A stretch of DNA of 63,359 bases from SIG440 sp045532055. Lineage in GTDB: Bacteria > Bacillota > Clostridia > Monoglobales > Monoglobaceae. The notes under the pieces are model-generated. The model saw only the letters and a list, made by a program, of their open reading frames with translations. It was not told the origin of the DNA and made no database searches. This document shows positions 7,092-14,493 of this stretch, one piece after another. A program made the translations under genes and the position numbers. Position 1 is the stretch's first letter; every line of letters starts with the position of its first letter. Location of the stretch: the NCBI GenBank assembly GCA_045532055.1, contig JAZSFF010000009.1, positions 1 to 63,359 of the forward strand, given 5' to 3'.

Positions 7092-7167
7092 TGGAGCTGG
7101 TGATCGGACTTGAACCGACGATCTGCTGATTACGAATCAGCTGCTCTACCGACTGAGCCACACCAGC
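7092..7167 (-). tRNA. tRNA-Thr (anticodon CGT)
   Basis: Read on the minus strand, the cloverleaf is complete: acceptor GCTGGTG/CACCAGC, D arm GCTC..GAGC, anticodon stem GCTGA/TCAGC with loop TTCGTAA (anticodon CGT, reads ACG), and T arm with TTCAAGT. The encoded 3' end is TCCA, so CCA is templated. A strong promoter lies upstream and a terminator follows directly. Confidence 0.97.
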
Positions 7168-7196
7168 AAGGATTTGTTGCGCTTGCAACAATCAAA

Positions 7197-7225
7197 AGTA
7201 TACTATAATTTGTGGTAATTGTCAA
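7197..7225 (-). promoter_or_regulatory. Promoter of tRNA-Thr
   Basis: On the minus strand TTGACA (7225-7220) and TATACT (7202-7197) are separated by 17 bases, close to consensus. An overlapping plus-strand promoter for the Ppx gene may use the same AT-rich stretch. Confidence 0.85.
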
Positions 7226-7257
7226 TATATTAAAAGAGAAGAAAGGCGAGAGCGGTT

Positions 7258-8172
7258 ATGGAAAGACTGGCTGTTGTGGATTTGGGGTCAAACTCAATAA
7301 GAATGAGCATTTTTGAGATTGAAAAGAACGGAAAATTCAGCCAAATCGGCACTTACAGAAACATGATAAAACTCAGTGAGGGTATGAATGACGATATGTG
7401 CCTGAAACCTGAGGCACAGCTCCGTGCAATCAAGGCTTTGCTTGAGTATAAGCATATTCTTGATACAAAGGGCATAACCAATATTCGTGCTGTGGCAACG
7501 GCGGCTGTCAGAAAAGCAAGGAATGGTGCACAGTTTGTGGCATCGGCAAAGGATGTTGCTGGGATAGACATTGAGGTGATTGACGGAGAATATGAGGCAG
7601 AGCTTGACTGCCGTGCTGTTTCAAAAGCTGTTGGATGCAGTGACGGCATAATATGTGACATAGGCGGAGGGAGTACAGAATTTATTGCCGTAAGAAACGG
7701 CAAGATGCAAAAACCTGCAGTAAGTATACCTATGGGTTCCAGATCATTGACCGAAGAATTTTTTACAAAGGGCGAAACTGCCGAGGCAATAGATAAGGCA
7801 AAGCTGTTTGTGGACAGCCGCCTTGATGAAATTCCCTGGCTTGATGATATGTCGAGTGTGCCCATTGTAGGGATAGGCGGGACGTTGCGTGCTTTTGCAA
7901 AGTATCATATGGGTGACCATAGCAAGGATGCGGTAAATTGCCACAATATATCAAGTGATGAAATTGACCGATTTTTTATAAAAATTGTGAACGCCACCCC
8001 TGAGGAACGGCAGTTGATGGCGGGGATAGGCAAGGAACGGTGTGATATTATCCTTGGTGGACTTATCCCGTTTATGAAATTGAAAGAACGGATTAATTCA
8101 CCAGAACTTATTGTTGCAGACGTGGGTGTGCGAGAGGGAATTCTCTTTGAATTCCTTGAAAACAGAAAATAA
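7258..8172 (+). CDS. Ppx/GppA family exopolyphosphatase or guanosine pentaphosphatase
   Basis: The 304-residue protein has the actin-like ASKHA fold of the Ppx/GppA family. The first phosphate-binding motif is DLGSNSIRMSIFEI (8-21), the second is DIGGGSTEF, with the catalytic-region segment GEYEAELD between. It would release phosphate from polyphosphate or convert pppGpp to ppGpp; sequence alone does not separate these. The length matches the short two-domain form without the extra C-terminal HD-like domain of E. coli Ppx. It starts at ATG 7258 after AAAGGCGAG, and its transcript ends at the hairpin at 8193. Confidence 0.9.
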   Translation: MERLAVVDLGSNSIRMSIFEIEKNGKFSQIGTYRNMIKLSEGMNDDMCLKPEAQLRAIKALLEYKHILDTKGITNIRAVATAAVRKARNGAQFVASAKDVAGIDIEVIDGEYEAELDCRAVSKAVGCSDGIICDIGGGSTEFIAVRNGKMQKPAVSIPMGSRSLTEEFFTKGETAEAIDKAKLFVDSRLDEIPWLDDMSSVPIVGIGGTLRAFAKYHMGDHSKDAVNCHNISSDEIDRFFIKIVNATPEERQLMAGIGKERCDIILGGLIPFMKLKERINSPELIVADVGVREGILFEFLENRK

Positions 8173-8192
8173 AATGTGAATATTTTTCCCTC

Positions 8193-8227
8193 AACCTCCA
8201 AAAACTAGAGAAAAGTTTTTGGAGGTT
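8193..8227 (+). promoter_or_regulatory. Hairpin that ends the Ppx transcript and covers the next ribosome binding site
   Basis: A perfect 14-bp stem (8193-8206 with 8214-8227) has a 7-base loop and is followed by a T-rich tract, as in a terminator. Its 3' arm contains GGAGG (8221-8225), the ribosome binding site for the TTG start at 8234. In readthrough RNA that site would be paired and hidden. Confidence 0.6.
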
Positions 8228-8233
8228 TTTCCT

Positions 8234-8590
8234 TTGTTTAAAAAGTATTTTAAAGAAATAGTTATAGGATTGATTACGGGGGCGTTGAATGGACTTTTCG
8301 GTGCAGGAGGCGGCTCGGTAGTGGTGCCTGCTATGGAAAAATTCTTGGGGATTGACGAAAAAAAGTCACACTCCACCGCTATTTTGATAATCCTTATGAT
8401 GTCTCTGGTTAGCTCGGCAACATATATATACAAGGGCTTTTTTGACTTTAAGCTTTGGTTATTTGTTTCTTTGGGCGGTATTGTGGGAGGCTTTGTGGGT
8501 GCCAAGATTTTGGGCAGAATCCCTAAACGATGGCTCAAAATACTGTTTGGCGGAGTGATAATTGTCACTTCTTTTAAAATGATTTTTTAG
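8234..8590 (+). CDS. TSUP (TauE/SafE) transporter, N-terminal half
   Basis: The 118-residue membrane protein has about four hydrophobic helices and the TSUP glycine motif GLFGAGGGSVVVP near its start. Full TSUP permeases have two such halves (about 250 residues); here each half is a separate gene, the second starting 17 bases downstream. The family exports sulfite, sulfoacetate or other small organic anions; substrate unknown. I chose TTG 8234 because GGAGG (8221-8225) lies 8 bases before it. The TTG at 8219 overlaps that site. Confidence 0.8.
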   Translation: MFKKYFKEIVIGLITGALNGLFGAGGGSVVVPAMEKFLGIDEKKSHSTAILIILMMSLVSSATYIYKGFFDFKLWLFVSLGGIVGGFVGAKILGRIPKRWLKILFGGVIIVTSFKMIF

Positions 8591-8607
8591 AAAGGGAGAG
8601 TCAATAA

Positions 8608-8967
8608 ATGATTAACATAATCACGGGTTTTTTCAGCGGAATAATCAGCGGTATGGGTATTGGGGGCGGTGCTATTTTAATTCCTGCACTCATTATGATT
8701 GAGGGGATATCACAGCAAATGGCACAGGGGATTAACCTTACCTATTTCATACCTACGGCGATTATTTCTCTTATTGTACATGTGCGAAACAAAACTGTGG
8801 AGTTTAAAAGAGCGTGGATTATAGGAGGCTGCGGAGTGTTGGGGTCTCTGGCGGGGTCGTTTTTTGCGGTTTCTATGGATAGTCAGGTTTTGAGGAGGAT
8901 GTTTGGATTTTTTTTGCTTTTTGTAGGAATATATGAAGTTTTTAAGGGAATAAAGACAAAATCTTAG
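8608..8967 (+). CDS. TSUP (TauE/SafE) transporter, second half
   Basis: The 119-residue membrane protein repeats the family motif, GMGIGGGAILIPALI (15-29), followed by about three hydrophobic helices. It pairs with the upstream 118-residue half and presumably forms a heteromeric permease with it. The ribosome binding site AAAGGGAG precedes ATG 8608. No terminator was seen between it and the serC promoter region. Confidence 0.8.
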   Translation: MINIITGFFSGIISGMGIGGGAILIPALIMIEGISQQMAQGINLTYFIPTAIISLIVHVRNKTVEFKRAWIIGGCGVLGSLAGSFFAVSMDSQVLRRMFGFFLLFVGIYEVFKGIKTKS

Positions 8968-8999
8968 TAATAATTTGTTAAAAAATAATCAAATTTTTG

Positions 9000-9028
9000 T
9001 TGACGAAGAACGAAAAAAGTTATATACT
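9000..9028 (+). promoter_or_regulatory. Promoter of serC-serA
   Basis: TTGACG (9000-9005) and TATACT (9023-9028) separated by 17 bases. Confidence 0.8.
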
Positions 9029-9077
9029 ATAAAGGTGTATAAAAAATTATTTATGTTAAACGATTGGAGTGTTTTTC

Positions 9078-10157
9078 GTGAACAGAATTTATAACTTTTC
9101 TGCAGGTCCGTCAATGCTTCCTCTTGAAGTGCTTGAACAGGCTGCGGCTGAAATGACAAACTACAACGGTTCAGGCATGTCCGTTATGGAGATGAGCCAT
9201 CGTTCGCCTGTTTATGATGCAATTATCAAGCAGACCGAGGCTGATTTCAGAACTCTTATGAACATTCCTGACAATTACAAGGTTCTTTTCCTCCAGGGCG
9301 GTGCATCAACACAGTTTGCGGCAGTACCTCTTAACCTTATGAAAACAGGCAAGGCTGACTATGTTGTATCAGGTCAGTTTTCTGGCAAAGCTTTCAAAGA
9401 GGCTAAAAAGTATGGAGATGCAAAGTGTATAGCAACATCTGAGGACAAAACTTTCAGTTACATACCTGAAATTACACCTGATATGGTAAGAGAAGATGCA
9501 GATTATGTTCATATTTGCTACAACAATACTATTTTCGGAACCAAGTATCCCGAAGTTCCCAATGTTGGTGACAAGGTTTTGGTTGCTGATATGTCATCAT
9601 GCATCACAAGTGAACCTGTGGATGTTACTAAGTTTGGTGTAATCTATGCAGGTGCACAGAAGAACATGGCTCCTGCAGGTCTTACTGTAGTGATTATCCG
9701 TGAGGACCTTATGGGAAATGCCCGTGAAGATATCCCCACAATGCTTGACTACAAAATCATGGCTGACAACGATTCTATGTACAACACACCTCCGTGCTAC
9801 GCTATATATGTTGCAGGTCTTGTTTACAAGTGGGCACTTAAAAACGGCGGACTTGAAGCAATGAAAGAGAAGAACGAAAAGAAAGCCGCTCTTCTTTATG
9901 ACTTCCTTGACTCGTCAAAGCTCTTTAAGGCAACAGCTGACAAAAAGTATCGTTCAATGATGAATGTATGTTTTGTAACAGGGGATGCAGACCTTGACAA
10001 AAAGTTCTGCAAAGAGGCTGCAGATGCAGGTTTTGTAAACCTTAAGGGTCACAGATCAGTTGGCGGTATGCGTGCAAGCATATACAATGCTATGCCTACA
10101 GAGGGCGTTGAAGCTCTGGTTGAGTTTATGAAGAAATTTGAAGCAGAGAACGCTTAA
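9078..10157 (+). CDS. serC: Phosphoserine aminotransferase
   Basis: The 359-residue product is a class V PLP enzyme that converts 3-phosphohydroxypyruvate and glutamate to phosphoserine, step two of serine synthesis. It begins NRIYNFSAGPSMLP, the SerC hallmark. The PLP lysine is Lys195 in AGAQKNMAPAG, and the end carries KGHRSVGGMRASIYNAMP. I chose GTG 9078, 8 bases after GGAG (9066-9069); the GTG at 9069 overlaps that site. serA follows after 14 bases, so the two form an operon. No serB was found in the window. Confidence 0.97.
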   Translation: MNRIYNFSAGPSMLPLEVLEQAAAEMTNYNGSGMSVMEMSHRSPVYDAIIKQTEADFRTLMNIPDNYKVLFLQGGASTQFAAVPLNLMKTGKADYVVSGQFSGKAFKEAKKYGDAKCIATSEDKTFSYIPEITPDMVREDADYVHICYNNTIFGTKYPEVPNVGDKVLVADMSSCITSEPVDVTKFGVIYAGAQKNMAPAGLTVVIIREDLMGNAREDIPTMLDYKIMADNDSMYNTPPCYAIYVAGLVYKWALKNGGLEAMKEKNEKKAALLYDFLDSSKLFKATADKKYRSMMNVCFVTGDADLDKKFCKEAADAGFVNLKGHRSVGGMRASIYNAMPTEGVEALVEFMKKFEAENA

Positions 10158-10171
10158 GGAGGATTTCTATA

Positions 10172-11341
10172 ATGTATAAGGTTCAGACTTTAAATAAGAT
10201 TGCAAAAATCGGTCTTAATGTATTTGACGACAAGTATACCTTTGGTGATGAGGTTGAAAATCCCGATGGTATTATATTGAGAAGTTTCAACATGCATGAC
10301 ATGGAATTGCCTGCAAGCCTTGCGGCAGTTGCACGTGCAGGTGCGGGTACAAACAATATCCCCATTGACAAATGCAGCGAAAAGGGTATTGTTGTTTTCA
10401 ACACTCCCGGTGCAAACGCAAATGCGGTTAAAGAGCTTGTAATTGCAGGTCTTTTGCTTGCGTCAAGAAAGGTTGTTCAGGGTATCAACTGGGCAAAGAC
10501 TTTGATTGGCGAGGGTGACCAGGTTGGAAAGCTTGTTGAAAAAGGTAAGTCAAACTTCGTAGGCCCTGAAATTATGGGTAAAACCCTTGGTATTATCGGT
10601 CTTGGTGCGATTGGTGTTCGTGTTGCCAATGCGGCACATGCCCTTGGCATGAATGTAGTTGGCTATGACCCTTATCTTTCTGTTGATGCTGCATGGAGCA
10701 TGACAAGAGCTGCACACAAGGCAAATGACATTGACACGGTTCTTGCTCAGAGTGATTATATTTCAATTCATGTTCCTGCAACAGCTGACACAAAGGGCAT
10801 GTTCAATGACGAACTGTTCAGCAAAGTGAAGAAAGGTGTCAGACTGCTCAACTTCTCAAGAGCAGAGCTGGTTGATGATGCAGCGGTATGCAAGGCGTTG
10901 GAAAACGGAACTGTTGCTGCGTATGTTACAGACTTTGCAACAGAGACACTTCTCCGGAATGAGAGTGTTGTGGTTATGCCACACCTTGGTGCATCAACTC
11001 CTGAAAGTGAAGATAACTGTGCTGTTATGGCGGCTCAGGAGCTGAAAGACTTTTTGGAAAATGGCAATATCAAGAACTCTGTAAACTTTCCCAACTGCGA
11101 CATGGGCAAGGTTTGCGGTTCGCGTATTACAATTGCTCACAAGAATGTTCCTGCAATGATTTCACAGATTTCTTCTGTTTTCACAAAGGATAATATCAAT
11201 ATTGAAAACATGACCAACAAGAGTAAAGGTGATTATGCATACACAATGATTGATACACACAGTGCAGTTGACAGTACAATTATCAATGACCTCAAGGCTA
11301 TTGATGGTGTAATCAAGGTTTCTCTTTATAAAGAACAATAG
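10172..11341 (+). CDS. serA: D-3-phosphoglycerate dehydrogenase (short form with ACT domain)
   Basis: The 389-residue enzyme oxidises 3-phosphoglycerate to 3-phosphohydroxypyruvate, the first step of serine synthesis. It has the NAD-binding motif GLGAIG (about 146-151), a substrate/catalytic Arg in NFSRAELV and the catalytic His in MPHLGAST. A C-terminal ACT domain (about 318-389) suggests feedback control by serine. It lacks the extra intervening domain of long SerA forms. AAGGAGG lies about 12 bases before ATG 10172. RNase P RNA begins within about 5 bases of its stop. Confidence 0.95.
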   Translation: MYKVQTLNKIAKIGLNVFDDKYTFGDEVENPDGIILRSFNMHDMELPASLAAVARAGAGTNNIPIDKCSEKGIVVFNTPGANANAVKELVIAGLLLASRKVVQGINWAKTLIGEGDQVGKLVEKGKSNFVGPEIMGKTLGIIGLGAIGVRVANAAHALGMNVVGYDPYLSVDAAWSMTRAAHKANDIDTVLAQSDYISIHVPATADTKGMFNDELFSKVKKGVRLLNFSRAELVDDAAVCKALENGTVAAYVTDFATETLLRNESVVVMPHLGASTPESEDNCAVMAAQELKDFLENGNIKNSVNFPNCDMGKVCGSRITIAHKNVPAMISQISSVFTKDNINIENMTNKSKGDYAYTMIDTHSAVDSTIINDLKAIDGVIKVSLYKEQ

Positions 11342-11344
11342 GAT

Positions 11345-11698
11345 ATTCTCGGCAGATTGGACGGTCGCGGGCACAATGGAGTAATCCGGTGCGTGAGGAA
11401 AGTCCGAGCTCCACAGGGCAGGGTGCAAGGTAACACCTTGTGAAGGTAACTTTAAGGAAAGTGCAACAGAAAATTACCGCCCGTATTAATGCGGGTAAGG
11501 ATGAAAAGGTGAGGTAAGAGCTCACCCACGGTCCGGCGACGGAGTCCGTGGTGTAAACCCCACTTGGAGCAACACCTGATAGAGGAGGTTAAGCTGGCCC
11601 GGCGTCTCCCGGGAAGGTGGCTGAAGCCTTGCAGTGATGCATGGCTTAGATAGATGACCGTCTTAAATGACAGAACTCGGCTTACAGGTCTGCCGTAA
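11345..11698 (+). ncRNA. rnpB: RNase P RNA
   Basis: The RNA carries the conserved core GAGGAAAGTCCGAGCTCC (P4 5' side and CRII region) near its 5' end and ACAGAACTCGGCTTAC at its 3' end. P1 is formed by CGGCAGA (11350-11356) and TCTGCCG (11689-11695). It is the catalytic subunit that matures tRNA 5' ends. The ends are estimated to within a few bases. No separate strong promoter was seen, so it may be cotranscribed with serCA or driven from within the serA 3' end. Confidence 0.95.
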
Positions 11699-11708
11699 TT
11701 AAAAAAAC

Positions 11709-11743
11709 AAGCCCTGCAACGGATTCCGTTGCAGGGCTTTTGT
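11709..11743 (+). terminator. Terminator of rnpB
   Basis: Fourteen-base perfect stem (11709-11722 with 11726-11739) followed by T residues. The converging nif3 gene ends just beyond it. Confidence 0.9.
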
Positions 11744-11750
11744 AATTCTG

Positions 11751-12554
11751 TTAAAAGCTGTGATAGAAAGGTTTCGAGTCGGATACCTCCACAATCAGTC
11801 CAGGAAAACGGGTTTCAAAAAAGTCAGCCAGAAATTCGCAGATAATATTTTCTGTTTCAAAGTGTCCCGCGTCTATCATGTTGATGCCAAGCTCCTGTGC
11901 GGTTTTTGCATCTTCGTGCTTTAAGTCAGCGGTGACATATACGTCTGCACCTGAATGATATGCACTATAGATGCCCTCACCACCACCGCTTCCTGAACAT
12001 AAGGCTACGGTCTGGACAGTCTCTGACAGGTCACCTATATATTTGATAGCACGGCAACCAAGAACCGATTTTACATGGTGGACAAAGTCCTCCATTTCCA
12101 TGGGAAAATCCAGTGTTCCCACTCTGCCTATTCCTGAAAAACTGTTGCCCTGTGCATCTACGCATTCATCGTCCGAGAATTTGCGGATATGTTCAAGTCC
12201 CAGCTTGTGGGAGAGAAGGTCGTTCATACCTCCATCCGCTTTGTCAAAGTTGGTGTGCATGCTGTAGACGGATATGTTGTTTTTGATTGCGCTTCTTACT
12301 ATGCCAGAGATAGGGTCATTTTCGGTCACTGAATAGAGAGGCTTGAAAATAAGGGGATGGTGTGTAACTATCAGGTCTGCACCAAAGTCTATGGCATGTT
12401 CAACATTTTTGGTGGTCAGGTCAAGACAGATAAAAACCCTTTCAATCTTTTGGGATTCGTCACCTACCATAAGTCCCACATTGTCCCAGGGTTCTTTGAG
12501 TTCTTTGGGGGCGATGTATTCAAGCTCTTCCATGATTTTTGACAATCTTATCAT
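11751..12554 (-). CDS. Nif3-like dinuclear metal-centre protein (DUF34)
   Basis: The 267-residue protein carries the metal-binding signatures of the Nif3/YqfO family: THHP (about 64-67), MHTNFD and, near the C-terminus, DAGHFETE. These hexameric proteins bind two metals. They are often annotated as GTP cyclohydrolase I type 2, but their cellular role is debated. It lacks the central PII-like insert of long YqfO forms, fitting 267 residues. ATG 12554 follows AAGGAGG. It sits 15 bases after trmK, the standard pair seen in many Firmicutes, downstream of a common promoter. Confidence 0.93.
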   Translation of the reverse strand: MIRLSKIMEELEYIAPKELKEPWDNVGLMVGDESQKIERVFICLDLTTKNVEHAIDFGADLIVTHHPLIFKPLYSVTENDPISGIVRSAIKNNISVYSMHTNFDKADGGMNDLLSHKLGLEHIRKFSDDECVDAQGNSFSGIGRVGTLDFPMEMEDFVHHVKSVLGCRAIKYIGDLSETVQTVALCSGSGGGEGIYSAYHSGADVYVTADLKHEDAKTAQELGINMIDAGHFETENIICEFLADFFETRFPGLIVEVSDSKPFYHSF

Positions 12555-12569
12555 TTGAGTGGCCTCCTT

Positions 12570-13268
12570 TCAGGCTTGGGGATTTTCCAGAATATCAAGT
12601 ATTTTGCAGATTTGGTCAAACTGTTGTTTGTTTTCCGGCAGGTTGGATTTGCCGAGGCCCGCTTTGCGGCGACGGAGCTTTTTAAGGACAGCCTCTTGAT
12701 ATTTTGGGAAGAGGTCGGGGGAGGCTTTGTCCAAATTTTTGCCAAAGTACAGCTCCGTCAGGGTATATTGGCAGGAACCATCAGGGCTTGCCACAATAAT
12801 GTTATACAATTTGTCCTCTTCTGCCGCCAGATGCTCACTTTCTATTTTGAAACTATTTTCCGCTAAGTATTGGCGGAGTTCGGTAACTGCAGTCATGGGT
12901 TGTAATATGAGGAGTTTTGTGCTGCCTACTACATCTTTTGATGCCTTTAAAATTTCAGAGATTAAAATGCCGCCCATGCCGGCGATTATAATAACCTCCG
13001 CATCCCCGGGGGAAAGAGTTGAAAGCCCTGAGCCAAGACGGGTTTCAATGGATGATTCCAGGTTATGCTTTTGTATATTGGCCTGTGCGCGCAGGAGTGG
13101 ACCTTTGTTGATATCCGATGCGATTCCCTGCAGGGCAACCCCTTTGTTCACCAATTCAATGGGAATGTATCCGTGGTCTGTGCCTATATCTGCTGTGCAA
13201 CGGTTTGGAGGGACCAACTCTGCTATTTTGCGGAGTCGAGGATTAAGATTGAGGGTCTGGTTTGTCAT
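12570..13268 (-). CDS. trmK: tRNA (adenine-22 N1)-methyltransferase
   Basis: The 232-residue protein is a Rossmann-type SAM methyltransferase of the TrmK (YqfN) family, which makes m1A22 in tRNA. Motif I is DIGTDHGYIPIEL (27-39) and the motif IV region is AGMGG; LQPM follows. The C-terminal coiled-coil-like segment rich in Lys and Arg (KKLRRRKAGL) fits the tRNA-binding helices of this family. Pairing with nif3 downstream supports the call. It is transcribed from a promoter that diverges from dgt. Confidence 0.93.
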   Translation of the reverse strand: MTNQTLNLNPRLRKIAELVPPNRCTADIGTDHGYIPIELVNKGVALQGIASDINKGPLLRAQANIQKHNLESSIETRLGSGLSTLSPGDAEVIIIAGMGGILISEILKASKDVVGSTKLLILQPMTAVTELRQYLAENSFKIESEHLAAEEDKLYNIIVASPDGSCQYTLTELYFGKNLDKASPDLFPKYQEAVLKKLRRRKAGLGKSNLPENKQQFDQICKILDILENPQA

Positions 13269-13302
13269 ACGATTTTTACTCCAAAGTTTGTTATTTTATT
13301 TA

Positions 13303-13332
13303 ATTATATATATATGGGTTGGTATTTGTCAA
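13303..13332 (-). promoter_or_regulatory. Promoter of trmK-nif3
   Basis: On the minus strand TTGACA (13332-13327) and TATAAT (13308-13303) with an 18-base spacer. Confidence 0.75.
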
Positions 13333-13425
13333 CTAAAAAAAGGATTTTTGGGATAAATGCAGAAAAATATCCTAGAAGAAAAAAATCGGGTAGTTTTTGA
13401 AAATATATTGAGGGTGAGACTTTTT

Positions 13426-14424
13426 ATGAACATAAGAGAAAAGATTGAGGAAAGAGAGAAGTATATACTGAGTACTTATGCTGTGTTCAGTGCAAAAACT
13501 GCAGGCAGAGCGCACAAAGAGGAACCAAGTGAAATTCGCACAGAGTTCCAGCGTGACCGGGACAGAATTATACACTCAAAGGCTTTCAGACGCCTGAAAC
13601 ATAAAACCCAGGTATTCTTGTCACCTGAGGGTGACCATTACAGAACCCGTCTTACCCATACCTTGGAGGTTGCCCAGATTGCAAGGACTATATCACGTGC
13701 TCTTTGGCTTAATGAGGATCTCACTGAGGCCATTGCGTTGGGACATGATTTGGGACATACTCCATTTGGACATGCGGGAGAGAGAACCATTGACCATCTG
13801 TGCCCTGAGGGGTTCCGTCACAACGAGCAAAGCCTCAGGGTGGTAAATGTGTTGGAGCGCAAAGGCGGACTGAACCTGACAAGTGAAGTGCGCGACGGGA
13901 TACTGTGCCACACAGGGGACAAGATGCCCCAGACGTTGGAAGGAAAGGTTGTAAGGTTTGCAGACAAGATTGCGTACATAAATCATGATATTGACGATGC
14001 TTTGCGTGGAGGTGTGATGAAAAAGGAGGATATTCCTAAAGAATTTGCGGATATTCTGGGGGATACACACTCTGCGAGGATAGATTCTCTTATAAAAAGC
14101 ATAATAAGGTCAAGCGAACAAAAACCTGATATAACCATGGAGTCAGAGGTGTTTGATGCCATGATGGGACTTCGTAAGTATATGTTTGAGAATGTATATC
14201 TCAATGATTATGCAAAGGAAGAAGAAAAGAAGTCTTTTAATGTTCTTACCTCTCTTTTTGAGATGTATATACAAAATCCTGAACTCATCCCTCAGGGAGT
14301 GCGGGATATAAGTTGCAGTGAGGATAATATGATTGTTGTCCGCGACCATATCGCAGGCATGACGGACAGATATGCACTCAGTTTGTTTGAGAAATATTTT
14401 GTTCCAAAATCCTGGCGTGGATAA
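13426..14424 (+). CDS. dgt: Deoxyguanosinetriphosphate triphosphohydrolase-like protein
   Basis: The 332-residue HD-domain enzyme would cleave dNTPs to deoxynucleoside and triphosphate. The metal ligands are visible: His78 in LTHTLEV, His107-Asp108 in GHDLGHTPFGHAGE and a distal Asp in YINHDIDDAL. Length fits the short bacterial dGTPase-like class. ATG 13426 is chosen because AGGGTGAG lies 7 bases before it; the upstream ATG at 13357 lacks a good site. It precedes dnaG by 69 bases, the usual Firmicutes arrangement of dgt-dnaG-sigA. Confidence 0.93.
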   Translation: MNIREKIEEREKYILSTYAVFSAKTAGRAHKEEPSEIRTEFQRDRDRIIHSKAFRRLKHKTQVFLSPEGDHYRTRLTHTLEVAQIARTISRALWLNEDLTEAIALGHDLGHTPFGHAGERTIDHLCPEGFRHNEQSLRVVNVLERKGGLNLTSEVRDGILCHTGDKMPQTLEGKVVRFADKIAYINHDIDDALRGGVMKKEDIPKEFADILGDTHSARIDSLIKSIIRSSEQKPDITMESEVFDAMMGLRKYMFENVYLNDYAKEEEKKSFNVLTSLFEMYIQNPELIPQGVRDISCSEDNMIVVRDHIAGMTDRYALSLFEKYFVPKSWRG

Positions 14425-14493
14425 AAATTGTGGTGAAACTTAAAGGAAACGAGTAAGTTGTGTCGAATTATTGTTGTATAGAGGTGATTTAGG

